Positions 26,112 to 34,538 of a stretch of DNA of 64,000 nt are shown here, one piece after another (the first letter of the stretch is position 1; every line of letters begins with the position of its first letter). The stretch lies in contig NZ_RCHR01000004.1 in NCBI RefSeq assembly GCF_003665065.1, positions 124,001-188,000 on the forward strand. Direction: 5' to 3'. A model generated the notes under the pieces. The model saw nothing but the letters and a program-made list of their open reading frames with translations. It was not told the DNA's origin and did not search any database. Origin of the DNA: Oceanobacillus piezotolerans (GTDB lineage: Bacteria; Bacillota; Bacilli; Bacillales; Amphibacillaceae). A program made the translations under genes and the position numbers.

Positions 26112-26117
26112 AAGTGC

Positions 26118-26198
26118 AAAGGCGGAAGCACCCGGGTAGCGACTTACGGAGGTGAGAGAAGTCTCGCTACAGCTTTAGCGCTGGAGCTGGATGTGGCC
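26118..26198. repeat. Dispersed intergenic repeat, shortened copy
   Basis: About 81 bases that match both ends of the 56770-56921 element: AAAGGCG-AAGC-CCCG..TAGCGAC at the left and TACGGAGGTGAG-GAAGTCTCGCTA...GCGCTGGAGC-GGA-GTGGCC at the right. The middle 75 or so bases are missing. Such GC-rich hairpin elements recur between genes in Bacillaceae genomes. Confidence 0.75.
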
Positions 26199-26256
26199 GT
26201 TCTTCAAGCAAAAGTTATACATAGATAAAGTAATTTATAATTTTCTTAGCAATAAT

Positions 26257-26292
26257 AAAAGCGGTCCGTGATATAACCACAAAACCGCTTTT
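26257..26292 (-). terminator. Terminator of the LLM oxidoreductase gene
   Basis: AAAAGCGGT (26257-26265) and ACCGCTTTT (26284-26292) arms. It lies directly after the stop at 26296; TTTTATT follows on the minus strand. Confidence 0.75.
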
Positions 26293-26295
26293 TGT

Positions 26296-27357
26296 TTATT
26301 CTTCTTGCCCATCTGCTTCCCATTTTGCTACTTCTTCGCGCACCATTGGGGCAACTTCTTTTCCTAGCAATTCAATTGCCTTCATCACATCTGCATGAGG
26401 CATAGAGCCCACAGGAACATGAAGCATAAAGCGTGTAATACCGACATTTTTCCGTAAAAAGATGATTTTCTCCGCAACGGTTTCTACGTCCCCTACATAT
26501 AAAGCACCTTCCAAGCTCCGTGCTTGATCAAAGGTTGTTCTAGTGTATGGCCCCCAACCACGCTCTTTTCCTAATACATTCATTGCTTGCTGTGTTGGTG
26601 GGAAGAATTTTTCTGCTGCGATTTCCGTCGTTTCTGCAACAAATCCGTGAGAGTGTGATGCTACAGTCAGCTTAGAAGGATCATGACCATTCCTTTCTGC
26701 AGCACGTTTATATAACTTCACAAGTGGTGCAAATTGCAATGGGCTCCCCCCGATAATTGCCAAAACAAGTGGAAGACCAAGCAACCCTGCCCTCGCAACT
26801 GACTCAGGTGTGCCTCCACTCGCTATCCATACAGGTAATGTTTCCTGAACTGGACGTGGATAAACCCCTCGATTTTGAATCGCTGGACGGTGCTTACCAC
26901 CACTCCAGCTAACTATTTCGTTTTGACATATGTTTAACAGCAAGTCTAGCTTCTCATCAAATAGGTCGTTATAATCATTTAAATCATAGCCAAAAAGCGG
27001 GAACGACTCAATGAAAGAACCCCGCCCTGCCATAATCTCTGCACGTCCATTGGAGATGGCATCCACTGTAGCGAAATCCTGAAAAACCCTTACTGGGTCG
27101 GCAGAAGATAATACCGTAACCGCACTTGTTAATCGTATCTGTTTGGTTTGAGATGCAGCAGCAGCGAGAATAATTGCTGGGGCAGAAGCCGCATAATCTT
27201 TGCGATGATGCTCTCCCACACCAAACACGTCCAACCCTACCTCATCAGCTAATACAATTTCTTCAACAACCTCGCGTATTCGTTCGGCGTGGCTAATCAC
27301 TTTTCCTGTATGTACATCAGGAGTGGTTTCTACAAAAGTTGTAATCCCTAGTTCCAT
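26296..27357 (-). CDS. LLM-class flavin-dependent oxidoreductase
   Basis: 353 residues of the bacterial luciferase-like fold: [13 protein letters not shown] start, [60 protein letters not shown], and [23 protein letters not shown]. These enzymes use reduced flavin and oxygen on alkanes, sulfonates, pollutants and others; the substrate is not evident. ATG start with AGGAGG nine bases before. It is divergent from an S-box controlled gene, so a link to sulfur metabolism is possible but unproven. Confidence 0.9.
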   Translation of the reverse strand: MELGITTFVETTPDVHTGKVISHAERIREVVEEIVLADEVGLDVFGVGEHHRKDYAASAPAIILAAAASQTKQIRLTSAVTVLSSADPVRVFQDFATVDAISNGRAEIMAGRGSFIESFPLFGYDLNDYNDLFDEKLDLLLNICQNEIVSWSGGKHRPAIQNRGVYPRPVQETLPVWIASGGTPESVARAGLLGLPLVLAIIGGSPLQFAPLVKLYKRAAERNGHDPSKLTVASHSHGFVAETTEIAAEKFFPPTQQAMNVLGKERGWGPYTRTTFDQARSLEGALYVGDVETVAEKIIFLRKNVGITRFMLHVPVGSMPHADVMKAIELLGKEVAPMVREEVAKWEADGQEE

Positions 27358-27507
27358 TTTACTGCCTCCTTTAGAGCCGGTATGAATGTTATGTATTTCG
27401 TCTCTATCTTAGTTTATTTCAAGGTCTTTTGGAAGAGAATTGCATTGGCTCCTTCCTGGTTTACAGTTCAAATCGTTTCTGATACAATAGAAACTAATTA
27501 AATAAGG

Positions 27508-27607
27508 TTATCAAGAGTGAACGAGAGTACTGGCTCACTGACTTCACAGCAACCTGCCACCCGAGGCAAGGTGCTCCTACCAGCAAAGCATTTGCTTTGG
27601 ATGATAA
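27508..27607 (+). ncRNA. SAM-I (S-box) riboswitch upstream of unknown gene
   Basis: All parts are present: P1 TTATC/GATAA, P2 GTGAA/TTCAC with inner GAG/CTC, loop ACTGG that can pair with CCAG in J3/4, P3 TGCC/GGCA with GCAACC before and AGGTGCT after, and P4 CAAAGC/GCTTTG. The P2 region departs from the usual GGAGGGACTGGCCC text but keeps the pairing and the TGA/GA kink-turn bases. A terminator follows at 27618. It should switch off the next gene when S-adenosylmethionine is high. Confidence 0.88.
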
Positions 27608-27617
27608 TGATCGGCAT

Positions 27618-27655
27618 AAGCTCTTTGTTGCATCCTTGCAACAAAGAGCTTTTTT
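27618..27655 (+). terminator. Expression-platform terminator of first S-box
   Basis: AAGCTCTTTGTTGCA (27618-27632) and TGCAACAAAGAGCTT (27637-27651) form a perfect 15-bp stem followed by Ts. It is 49 bases before the start of the next gene. Confidence 0.93.
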
Positions 27656-27703
27656 CGTTCCCGTTCTTGACTGCCTTAAGAAATGTTATAAGGAGGAATT
27701 AAA

Positions 27704-28030
27704 ATGAATACAACAGGAGCAGTAAGAGGTATCCTGTCCAGAAATCTGAGCAACGAAGATTATTTATATGGTGTGGTTAAAACGATTAAAAAACAGCTTA
27801 GAGAGTGGAATCCAAACTATGAAGTGGAGTTTGTAAAAAAAGAAGCTTATGAGTTGATCATCAAAAATGAAGGAGCAACCTATAGAATAGTTATAAGTGA
27901 AGAAGAACTAGATACCCTCCAAAAACTATCCCCCTATTCCCTTGATCGCAGAATTTGGTCTGATTTAGAACAACAAGGTTTGGAAATCATTAGAGGAAAA
28001 GGGAATTATATCGACAATGTATTTAAATAA
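27704..28030 (+). CDS. S-box-controlled protein of unknown function
   Basis: 108 residues, soluble, with no Cys and no membrane segment. I recognise no family. Predicted alpha/beta character: helices near LSNEDYLYGVVKTIKKQLREW and EEELDTLQKLSPYSLDRRIW, strands in NYEVEFVKKEAYELIIKNEG and TYRIVISE. ATG start behind AAGGAGG. It is the only gene between one S-box with terminator and a second S-box, so it should belong to the methionine/sulfur regulon. What it does there cannot be told from the sequence. Confidence 0.8.
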   Translation: MNTTGAVRGILSRNLSNEDYLYGVVKTIKKQLREWNPNYEVEFVKKEAYELIIKNEGATYRIVISEEELDTLQKLSPYSLDRRIWSDLEQQGLEIIRGKGNYIDNVFK

Positions 28031-28119
28031 TATGAAAAGTAACTAAAGTTAAAAAAATAAGCTTGACTTACTCTATAAAACCTATTAATGTATAAATTAA
28101 TAAAATAATTGTGAAAACT

Positions 28120-28215
28120 CTTATCCAGAGAGGTGGAGGGACTGGCCCTTTGAAGCCTCGGCAGCAGACTTAGAAAGTACTGTGCCAATTCCAGAAAGTT
28201 TTACTTGAAGATAAG
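28120..28215 (+). ncRNA. SAM-I (S-box) riboswitch upstream of MetE-like methyltransferase
   Basis: P1 CTTATC (28120-28125) pairs with GATAAG (28210-28215); the core AGAGAGGTGGAGGGACTGGC and CCTTTGAAGCC, GGCAGCAG...CTGTGCC and AATTCCAG are the standard S-box text. ATAAGAAGAG (28211-28220) can pair with CTCTTCTTAT (28245-28254) as antiterminator, competing with both P1 and the terminator. Confidence 0.95.
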
Positions 28216-28239
28216 AAGAGTGACTAATGATGATACATC

Positions 28240-28274
28240 ATCCCCTCTTCTTATTCATGGAAGAGGGGATTTTT
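28240..28274 (+). terminator. Expression-platform terminator of second S-box
   Basis: ATCCCCTCTTC (28240-28250) and GAAGAGGGGAT (28260-28270) form an 11-bp stem followed by four Ts, 50 bases before the methyltransferase start. Confidence 0.93.
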
Positions 28275-28323
28275 GATTTAGTGTCTTTCGCAATTAAAAT
28301 ATCAAATGGAGAGGGAGAAAAAC

Positions 28324-29433
28324 ATGACAAAGACATTAGTAAAAGCACCGTTTCGTGCGGATCATGTGGGCAGCTTACTACGACCAGAAAGTATTCATAA
28401 AGCAAGAAAGGATTTTCAAGAAGGGAAAATCTCAGCGGAACAGCTTCATGAAATTGAAACAAAAGAAATAAAGCGCATAGTAGATAAACAAATTGAAGTT
28501 GGTTTACAGGCTGTAACAGACGGGGAGTTCCGCCGCAGATTCTGGCATACTGATTTCCTGGAACACCTAAATGGCGTGGAAGGCTATGTTCCAGAACAAG
28601 GCTATCAATTCGTTGGAGTAGAAACAGAAAAATATAATATTCGCGTCACTGGAAAGATTTCATTTAACCCAGATCACCCTTTTGTTAAAGACTTTATCGA
28701 GTTTCGAGAGATTGTCGGAGATCGAGCCGTAGCCAAGCAAACTATCCCGAGTCCAAATCAATTATTTAACGCCGGAGTACGTAACTTAGATATCTATCCT
28801 GATATTGAGGAGTACGCAAAGGACATTATTCAAGCGTACCGAGACGCAATTCGAGCATTTTACGATGCTGGATGCCGTTACCTTCAGTTAGATGACGTCT
28901 ATATTGCTGGTCTTTGCGCACCAAATATCCCTTTCAATGATAGTGGGTATTCCAGAGAACAGCTAATACACCTTGCACTGCAGGTTGCTAATGGTGTATT
29001 AGAGGACCAGCCTGATGACTTAACCATCACAACTCATTTATGCCGTGGAAATTATCAATCAAAATGGGCTTTTGAGGGGACTTATGATAAAATTGCCCCT
29101 TCCTTCTTTGCTAATGAAAAAGTAGATGGGTTCTTTTTAGAATATGACGATGAGCGTTCTGGTGATTTTAAACCATTAAATTATATTCCAAAAGGCGGGC
29201 CACAAGTAGTGCTTGGTGTTTTTACCTCCAAATCGGGTGAGCTTGAAGACAAAGAAGTCATCAAAGCCCGTGTTGAGCAAGCGGCAAAATACGTACCACT
29301 GGATCAGCTTTGCATTAGTCCACAGTGTGGATTCGCTTCAACACACCATGGAAATATTCTAACAGAGGAAGAACAATGGGAGAAACTTAAGCAGATTGTT
29401 GACCTTTCGAAGGAGATTTGGGGATCAAACTAA
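28324..29433 (+). CDS. yxjH: Cobalamin-independent methionine synthase-like protein (YxjG/YxjH)
   Basis: 369 residues from the ATG at 28324 (GGAGAGGGAG upstream; an upstream in-frame start lacks a site). It corresponds to the C-terminal catalytic half of MetE: FRADHVGSLLRPE, AVTDGEFRRRFWHTDF, YLQLDDVYIA, THLCRGN (zinc-type HxC) and a late CISPQCGFAS with the second zinc Cys. It matches B. subtilis YxjG/YxjH, which are S-box controlled too. These shorter proteins transfer a methyl group to homocysteine or use a related donor. Confidence 0.92.
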   Translation: MTKTLVKAPFRADHVGSLLRPESIHKARKDFQEGKISAEQLHEIETKEIKRIVDKQIEVGLQAVTDGEFRRRFWHTDFLEHLNGVEGYVPEQGYQFVGVETEKYNIRVTGKISFNPDHPFVKDFIEFREIVGDRAVAKQTIPSPNQLFNAGVRNLDIYPDIEEYAKDIIQAYRDAIRAFYDAGCRYLQLDDVYIAGLCAPNIPFNDSGYSREQLIHLALQVANGVLEDQPDDLTITTHLCRGNYQSKWAFEGTYDKIAPSFFANEKVDGFFLEYDDERSGDFKPLNYIPKGGPQVVLGVFTSKSGELEDKEVIKARVEQAAKYVPLDQLCISPQCGFASTHHGNILTEEEQWEKLKQIVDLSKEIWGSN

Positions 29434-29571
29434 CAAATTCAATAATGAAAAAAGAGATCGTTCTCATTTCTATGAACGATCAATATACCATAATCTGACA
29501 TTCGTTCTTCCTCCTTTTTAAGCTATACATTTTAGCTAAAGTAAGGTTTAGGCACCAAGTCTAATAATAAC

Positions 29572-29604
29572 AAAAATGACCTTTCCAAAGAGAGGTCATT
29601 TTTT
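29572..29604. terminator. Bidirectional terminator
   Basis: AAAAATGACCT and AGGTCATTTTTT arms with a ten-base loop between convergent genes. A second hairpin GATCGTTC/GAACGATC (29456-29482) has no U-run. Confidence 0.9.
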
Positions 29605-29617
29605 ATCCTGCTAAAAG

Positions 29618-31180
29618 CTATTCCTTTACTCCCGACTTACTCATACGATTTGCTAGCAATGTAATTACAAACGACAATATCAATGAAGCAAGCATGGCAA
29701 TTACAAAGCCTAAGGCATTATTGGATAGGAATGGTGCGGCAAAGGTAGGTAAGTAAGCCGTTCCTCTGACATCAAAGAGCCCAACTAATGCTCCACCCAC
29801 ACCTGCAGAAATAATTGCACCAGCGAAAACCATCTTATTTGAAAACATAAACGGATATGCAGCTTCTACAAATGTACCAAATCCCATGTTTACTAAGAAC
29901 CCAGGTGTTGCTGCTGCAGCTTCCCCTTTGTCTCTTGGTGAAACTATATTTGCCAAGTTTATCCCTGCAGATACAAGAACTAAGCCAACCATATCAATTG
30001 CTCCCAGGAAGCTCGCACCGGTTTTCTCCATTTCAAGTAATACAATAGGCAGGATTGCAGCATGGTAAACACCCCCAAGAATCGCTGGCCAAATAAGTAA
30101 CCCACCTAATAGCCCTGCAAGAACTGGGTTGAAATCTATCGTTGCTTCAATTGCTAATTTAATTCCATCACCGATATATAAGGCTATTGGAGCAAATAAA
30201 TAATAAACTGCCATCCCTGAAATTAAACCAGCTAATCCTCCTGCAACAATATTGACTGTCGTCATTGGAAATTTCCACTGAATCGTTTTATAAAAGAAGA
30301 ATTGGACAAGTAACCCCGCTAATATACCACCAATAATTCCTCCAATAATTCCACCATTAACAGATAATACACCAGCAACAACGCCAGCAACAATCGATAC
30401 TTCTTCCAGATTGGATACCTGTTTTGCTGCAATTACAGCAATGATGATAGGTAATGCTTGTACGATGATATCAAAAACAGATTGAAGACCTGATAATGCT
30501 GGTATTTTGCTCAATGCCAGAACAATGGCCATTGCAATAAATCCTGGCAATGCCGAGACCATGATTCCTCGTAGATTAATATTCTTCCAAATACTTTTCT
30601 CTTGTGGTGAAGCTTGTTCACTCACCGTTCCAATTACTGGTTTATATTTCATTCCCCAATGCTTAGCAAGGGACGTCATAAACGATATCGCTCTTGTACG
30701 ATTCGTAGTTCCAGTTGTCCCAGACTGGGCAATAACATTCGCTCCCTTAGAGCTAATGGTCGCCATGGAAGTACCACCTGTACCAACGATTGGAATCTGC
30801 TTCTCTATTGCAGCTGCAATCGTTTCCTTATTGGCTCCAGACGGATCAGCACTCATCACAATTAATGCCTCTACTTCTCCTTTTCGTATTCTCTCAGCAA
30901 GCTTCATATCCTCACTTTTAGCCGCTTCGTTTATTTGCGATAAAGAAGATGTATTTGTTTTTACAGGCTGTCCCATTTCGTTTGCATAATACATTGCTGC
31001 ATTCGTAGTATTCTTGGCAGCATCCATTGATGACTCTGCAGCAATAAACTGAATGGCTGCAATTTCTGTTCCTGCTGCCTCGCTTTGTGTCAAAATTTCC
31101 TGAAGTAATTTATCTGGATTTCTGCCACCTAGATTAAATAAATTTCCCCCACTGCTGCCGATAATCGCTATCTTTCTCAC
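29618..31180 (-). CDS. PTS EIIC-like membrane protein with N-terminal Rossmann-like domain
   Basis: 520 residues. The first 190 residues are soluble: KIAIIGSSGGNLFNLGGRNPD at the start, EALIVMSADPSGANKETI, and IPIVGTGGTSMATISSKGANVIAQSGT, suggesting a nucleotide- or ligand-binding alpha/beta domain. From residue 205 on there are about ten membrane segments with the glucose-superfamily EIIC look (GGIIGGIIGGILAGLLVQ, GGVYHAAILPIVLLEME, NMGFGTFVEAAYPFMFSN). No EIIA or EIIB domain is fused or adjacent and no EIIB cysteine is visible. GTG start behind GAGGAGAG. Transport or another role is open. Confidence 0.7.
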   Translation of the reverse strand: MRKIAIIGSSGGNLFNLGGRNPDKLLQEILTQSEAAGTEIAAIQFIAAESSMDAAKNTTNAAMYYANEMGQPVKTNTSSLSQINEAAKSEDMKLAERIRKGEVEALIVMSADPSGANKETIAAAIEKQIPIVGTGGTSMATISSKGANVIAQSGTTGTTNRTRAISFMTSLAKHWGMKYKPVIGTVSEQASPQEKSIWKNINLRGIMVSALPGFIAMAIVLALSKIPALSGLQSVFDIIVQALPIIIAVIAAKQVSNLEEVSIVAGVVAGVLSVNGGIIGGIIGGILAGLLVQFFFYKTIQWKFPMTTVNIVAGGLAGLISGMAVYYLFAPIALYIGDGIKLAIEATIDFNPVLAGLLGGLLIWPAILGGVYHAAILPIVLLEMEKTGASFLGAIDMVGLVLVSAGINLANIVSPRDKGEAAAATPGFLVNMGFGTFVEAAYPFMFSNKMVFAGAIISAGVGGALVGLFDVRGTAYLPTFAAPFLSNNALGFVIAMLASLILSFVITLLANRMSKSGVKE

Positions 31181-31305
31181 TTTTTTCTCTCCTCTGATGT
31201 TTCCAAACGATTCTATAATTTATCATTTTACCACAGTAAAGCGATAAAGTCATGAAGTATTTTCACTACCTAATAAGCCTACTGGAGTGCAGAAAAAAAT
31301 GGAAG

Positions 31306-31345
31306 AATAAAAAGAGAATTGGTATTACCCAACCCTCTTTTTATT
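31306..31345 (-). terminator. Terminator of yqjA
   Basis: AATAAAAAGAG (31306-31316) and CTCTTTTTATT (31335-31345) plus inner TTGG/CCAA. It starts seven bases after the yqjA stop. Confidence 0.85.
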
Positions 31346-31351
31346 CCTCCA

Positions 31352-32305
31352 TTACGAAAAGAGCTTTCTTTTTATATGTAAATAATTTTCAATCTCATAA
31401 ATTAAGTAAAATAAATTTGCTCTTATTTCAAATTCTTCTCTCGTCTTAGGCAAATCGGTTTCGCGAATGGCGGCCATACATTCTTCTAATTTATTTAAGG
31501 AAGCTTCTGTTGTATTTCCGGAATGCACATTTTCACTTAAATATTCAAGAAAATCGGCAAACATTTCCTTCTGTTTGACATTCATTCCAACGCCAGACAC
31601 TTTCGATACAATTTTAATCATACGTTTTAGTAAGTCTAATTGGTTCTCTCTCATCTCGAGATAATAATAATCCTTATTTTGTTTTCTCATGATATGATTT
31701 TCAACATCCTGAATGGCAATGCCCTTGGATACATTAATAATTTCCTCTACCTGAAATAGTTCTTTTCCATCCCAATCCCGTTCACTATCTCGCAAATGAG
31801 CGGAGAATTCGTATAGAATAACTCCGAACTTATCCTCGATCTCCTTCTTATATGTTTCGATATCTCGCTTATAGTTTGGCATAAAGCTATTAACAAGTAA
31901 TGCAATGCCCATTCCTATTAAGATAATGTAGAACTCATTTAAAAAGACATCTAACGTGAAAGCCGTCACCGTGTATACATGCAAAACAACAACCATACTA
32001 GTTACAAAGCCGCCTTGAATACGGGCTTTCACAAGGAGTGGAACAAACAGCAGTATAAATACAGAAAAAACAATCGGGTTGTAACCAAAAATCTCAAAGA
32101 ATATGCCCCCAAGAACCAAGGATAAAAGGGAAGCGAAAAACTTTTTCTGTATTGTATTTAACGTCTTTCTTTTCGTCTTCTCAATACACATAATAACGAT
32201 TATTGCTGCGAATGTAGCAAATTCTAATTGCAATAAACTGGCAATCCAGATCGCAAGCCCAGCCCCAATAGCTGTCTTTAACGTCCGGTAGCCCATACCT
32301 ATCAT
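31352..32305 (-). CDS. yqjA: Aromatic acid exporter family (ArAE_1) membrane protein YqjA
   Basis: 317 residues from the ATG at 32305, which gives the usual family start IGMGYRTLKTAIGAGLAIWIA and has AGGATGG upstream; the longer frame to 32410 adds 35 residues without a good site. Four to six membrane helices occupy the first 145 residues, then a cytosolic helical domain (DUF939 C-terminal type, MIKIVSKVSGVGMNVKQKEMF). It corresponds to B. subtilis YqjA, whose substrate is unknown. It is divergent from the TM-helix-repeat gene. Confidence 0.82.
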   Translation of the reverse strand: MIGMGYRTLKTAIGAGLAIWIASLLQLEFATFAAIIVIMCIEKTKRKTLNTIQKKFFASLLSLVLGGIFFEIFGYNPIVFSVFILLFVPLLVKARIQGGFVTSMVVVLHVYTVTAFTLDVFLNEFYIILIGMGIALLVNSFMPNYKRDIETYKKEIEDKFGVILYEFSAHLRDSERDWDGKELFQVEEIINVSKGIAIQDVENHIMRKQNKDYYYLEMRENQLDLLKRMIKIVSKVSGVGMNVKQKEMFADFLEYLSENVHSGNTTEASLNKLEECMAAIRETDLPKTREEFEIRANLFYLIYEIENYLHIKRKLFS

Positions 32306-32506
32306 ATTAAGCACCATCCTATTATCTAATATATAAATAGTTGCATATATTTTGGAATCACGCAAGAAATGTTCTAACTCTATAGGTCTTTTGTTATCGG
32401 CAAAAACCATACTTTTCTACCAAATCTTTCTTTTTTCGTAAATTAGCTGTTTGATAATTGGAAGGTGGGGAATGAAATAGTTAGAAATAGAAAAGGAGAG
32501 GATTAC

Positions 32507-33742
32507 ATGAACGAATTAGAAAATTCATTTCAGCACATGCTGAATAACATTATCCAAGCAATACCAAACGTTATTGCTGCACTATTACTTCTACTATTAG
32601 CATGGGTTGTAGCAATTATTGCAAAAAATATCGTACAAAAACTATTTGTTAAAATAGGTGTTCATAAGGCATTAAGCAGGACTTCTTTAGTCAAGGATGA
32701 TGTCCATGGTAAAAGTATTCTGGAAAATGTCGGGAAAATAGTATATTTCCTAGTATTTATTCTATTCCTGCCAGCAATTCTGGATGCCTTAAGTATGGAT
32801 TCGGTGTCTGAACCTATCTCAAATATGATGAACAAGCTACTTGGATTTATTCCTAACCTAATTGCGGCGGCTCTCATCTTAATCATAGGTATTTTCTTAG
32901 CTAAAGTTATTAAAGATCTATTTGTAAAATTCTTTCAAAGTTTAAACTTAGATAGATGGTTTAATAAAGTCCATCCTAACAACGCTGGAGGTATTCAAGC
33001 ACAAGCAACTCTTTCTTCGGTTCTGGGCAATATCATTTACATTCTAATTTTAATTCCAATCATCACCATTGCATTGGAAGCATTAAATATTCAAACGATC
33101 TCAGAACCTATTCAAGCGGTATTAAACGATGTACTAACCATGATTCCCAATATCTTTGTGGCAATTATTCTGGTTATCGTTGGTTATTATCTAGCTAAGC
33201 TTCTAGGAAATCTGTTAACAAACTTGTTACATGGAACTGGAATCAATAATATCTATCAATCTCTAGGAATCAATAAGAATGGTACGAAACCAACTCTAGA
33301 CCTAGCAAAACTATTAGGTACTATTGTACAAGTGTTGATTATCCTATTCTTTACGGTGGAAGCATTAAATGTTCTGCAACTTGAAGTATTGAATACAATT
33401 GGTGATGCATTGCTTATTTATCTGCCATTCCTAATAAGTGCCCTAGTTATTCTAGGTGCTGGACTAATCCTGGCAAATTTATTAGAAAACTGGATAAAAA
33501 CCTATACCAATAGTCCTTTTTCAGCTGCAGTCGTCAAGTGTGTGATTATCGTCTTTGCCGTATTTATGACATTAGATCAATTACAATTCGCGAAATCCAT
33601 TGTTAACATTGCGTTCCTTCTGATTCTTGGAGGTCTTATGGTTGCCTTTGCTATCTCATTCGGTATTGGTGGGCGCGAATTCGCGAAGAACCAATTAGCT
33701 AAGCTAGAAAGGAAAATGAATAAGGATAAGTTTGATCAATAA
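32507..33742 (+). CDS. TM-helix-repeat membrane protein (mechanosensitive channel-related, CmpX-like)
   Basis: 411 residues from the ATG at 32507 (AAAGGAGAGG upstream; the in-frame GTG at 32465 has no site). At least four copies of a repeat with an amphipathic lead, a Pro-Asn or Pro-Phe and a membrane helix ending in LAK: IPNVIAALLLLLLAWVVAIIAK, IPNLIAAALILIIGIFLAK, IPNIFVAIILVIVGYYLAK and LPFLISALVILGAGLILAN. This is the conserved TM helix family (Pfam PF05552). Members resemble small-conductance mechanosensitive channels but lack the MscS beta domain. Confidence 0.85.
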   Translation: MNELENSFQHMLNNIIQAIPNVIAALLLLLLAWVVAIIAKNIVQKLFVKIGVHKALSRTSLVKDDVHGKSILENVGKIVYFLVFILFLPAILDALSMDSVSEPISNMMNKLLGFIPNLIAAALILIIGIFLAKVIKDLFVKFFQSLNLDRWFNKVHPNNAGGIQAQATLSSVLGNIIYILILIPIITIALEALNIQTISEPIQAVLNDVLTMIPNIFVAIILVIVGYYLAKLLGNLLTNLLHGTGINNIYQSLGINKNGTKPTLDLAKLLGTIVQVLIILFFTVEALNVLQLEVLNTIGDALLIYLPFLISALVILGAGLILANLLENWIKTYTNSPFSAAVVKCVIIVFAVFMTLDQLQFAKSIVNIAFLLILGGLMVAFAISFGIGGREFAKNQLAKLERKMNKDKFDQ

Positions 33743-33745
33743 TAA

Positions 33746-33770
33746 GTAGGGAGGTTTCTTGCCTCCCTAT
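33746..33770. terminator. Bidirectional terminator
   Basis: TAGGGAGG and CCTCCCTA, 8-bp perfect stem with a seven-base loop, followed by TTCTATT. Between convergent genes. Confidence 0.75.
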
Positions 33771-33796
33771 TCTATTGTTCACCAAGCATATCATTT

Positions 33797-34333
33797 CTAA
33801 TTAAGGGGATTCCTTTCCTTGACCTCTGATTCGATATGAATCTGAAAGGCTTTAACCACAATGCCATCATCTGCTGGGATAAAGTCAAACTCCGGTAATC
33901 GTACAAACCCTAAGTTTTCGTACAATTGGATGGCATCCTCCATAAAATCAGAAGTATGCAAGCCAATCTTCTTATGCCCCCTGTTTCTCGATCGATTTAT
34001 GCATTCAGATAAAAGTGCTGTTGCAGCACCCTTTCCCCGCATTTCAGAGGATACAGCAAGCATTCGGATTTCGGGATATTCTGAATCACTCTCAAGAATC
34101 CCATTGTATAAATCTATCTTAGGCGGGAATACCGCCACGGTCCCAATTATCTCTCCCTCTAATTCAGCTACAATTCGGTCTACTCCCTGCTCTAAATCTG
34201 CATCTGATGCTATTTGCTCCTTCAATATTTCCCAGTGCTCTTCAGGAATTTTATGCTCATGTTCTTTATAGGCCGCTAACCTTAGATTCTTAATTGTCCC
34301 ATGTTCATTTACTTGCGCATCACGTATTCTCAT
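33797..34333 (-). CDS. GNAT acetyltransferase
   Basis: 178 residues. GNAT core: IRMLAVSSEMRGKGAATALLSECI (motif A, RGKGAA) and GLHTSDFMEDAIQLYENLGFVRL (motif B). The N-terminal RIRDAQVNEHGTIKNLRLAAYKEHE is typical. Substrate unknown. ATG start behind GGAG. It stands between the TM-repeat and DegV genes and seems to form its own unit. Confidence 0.87.
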   Translation of the reverse strand: MRIRDAQVNEHGTIKNLRLAAYKEHEHKIPEEHWEILKEQIASDADLEQGVDRIVAELEGEIIGTVAVFPPKIDLYNGILESDSEYPEIRMLAVSSEMRGKGAATALLSECINRSRNRGHKKIGLHTSDFMEDAIQLYENLGFVRLPEFDFIPADDGIVVKAFQIHIESEVKERNPLN

Positions 34334-34445
34334 CTTTTATTCTCCCATTCCAAATCCAATTATATTAAACTTATAAACTTACTATGTTTAAAATAATAAC
34401 TTGAAATGAGTTAAAAGGCTATGAAAAAGATTGAAGTAAAAATGT

Positions 34446-34470
34446 ATAAAAGACAGGACGAATCCTGTCT
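34446..34470 (-). terminator. Terminator of degV-type gene
   Basis: AGACAGGA and TCCTGTCT form an 8-bp perfect stem with a four-base loop; TTTTATA follows on the minus strand. It lies 69 bases after the stop. Confidence 0.75.
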
Positions 34471-34538
34471 ATCAAGAAAAATTATAATAGTGAAGATAGT
34501 AAACTTAGAAGCTGCTTTATCAAAAATAGAATACCAGT

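Noticed and set aside
27358..27507. T-box leader before the S-box gene
   Set aside because: No AGGGUGGNACCGCG-type T-box sequence; the structured region is a SAM-I aptamer.
30507..30989. Plus-strand frame of 160 codons
   Set aside because: Antisense shadow of the EIIC-like gene, which has clear membrane and domain text in its own frame.
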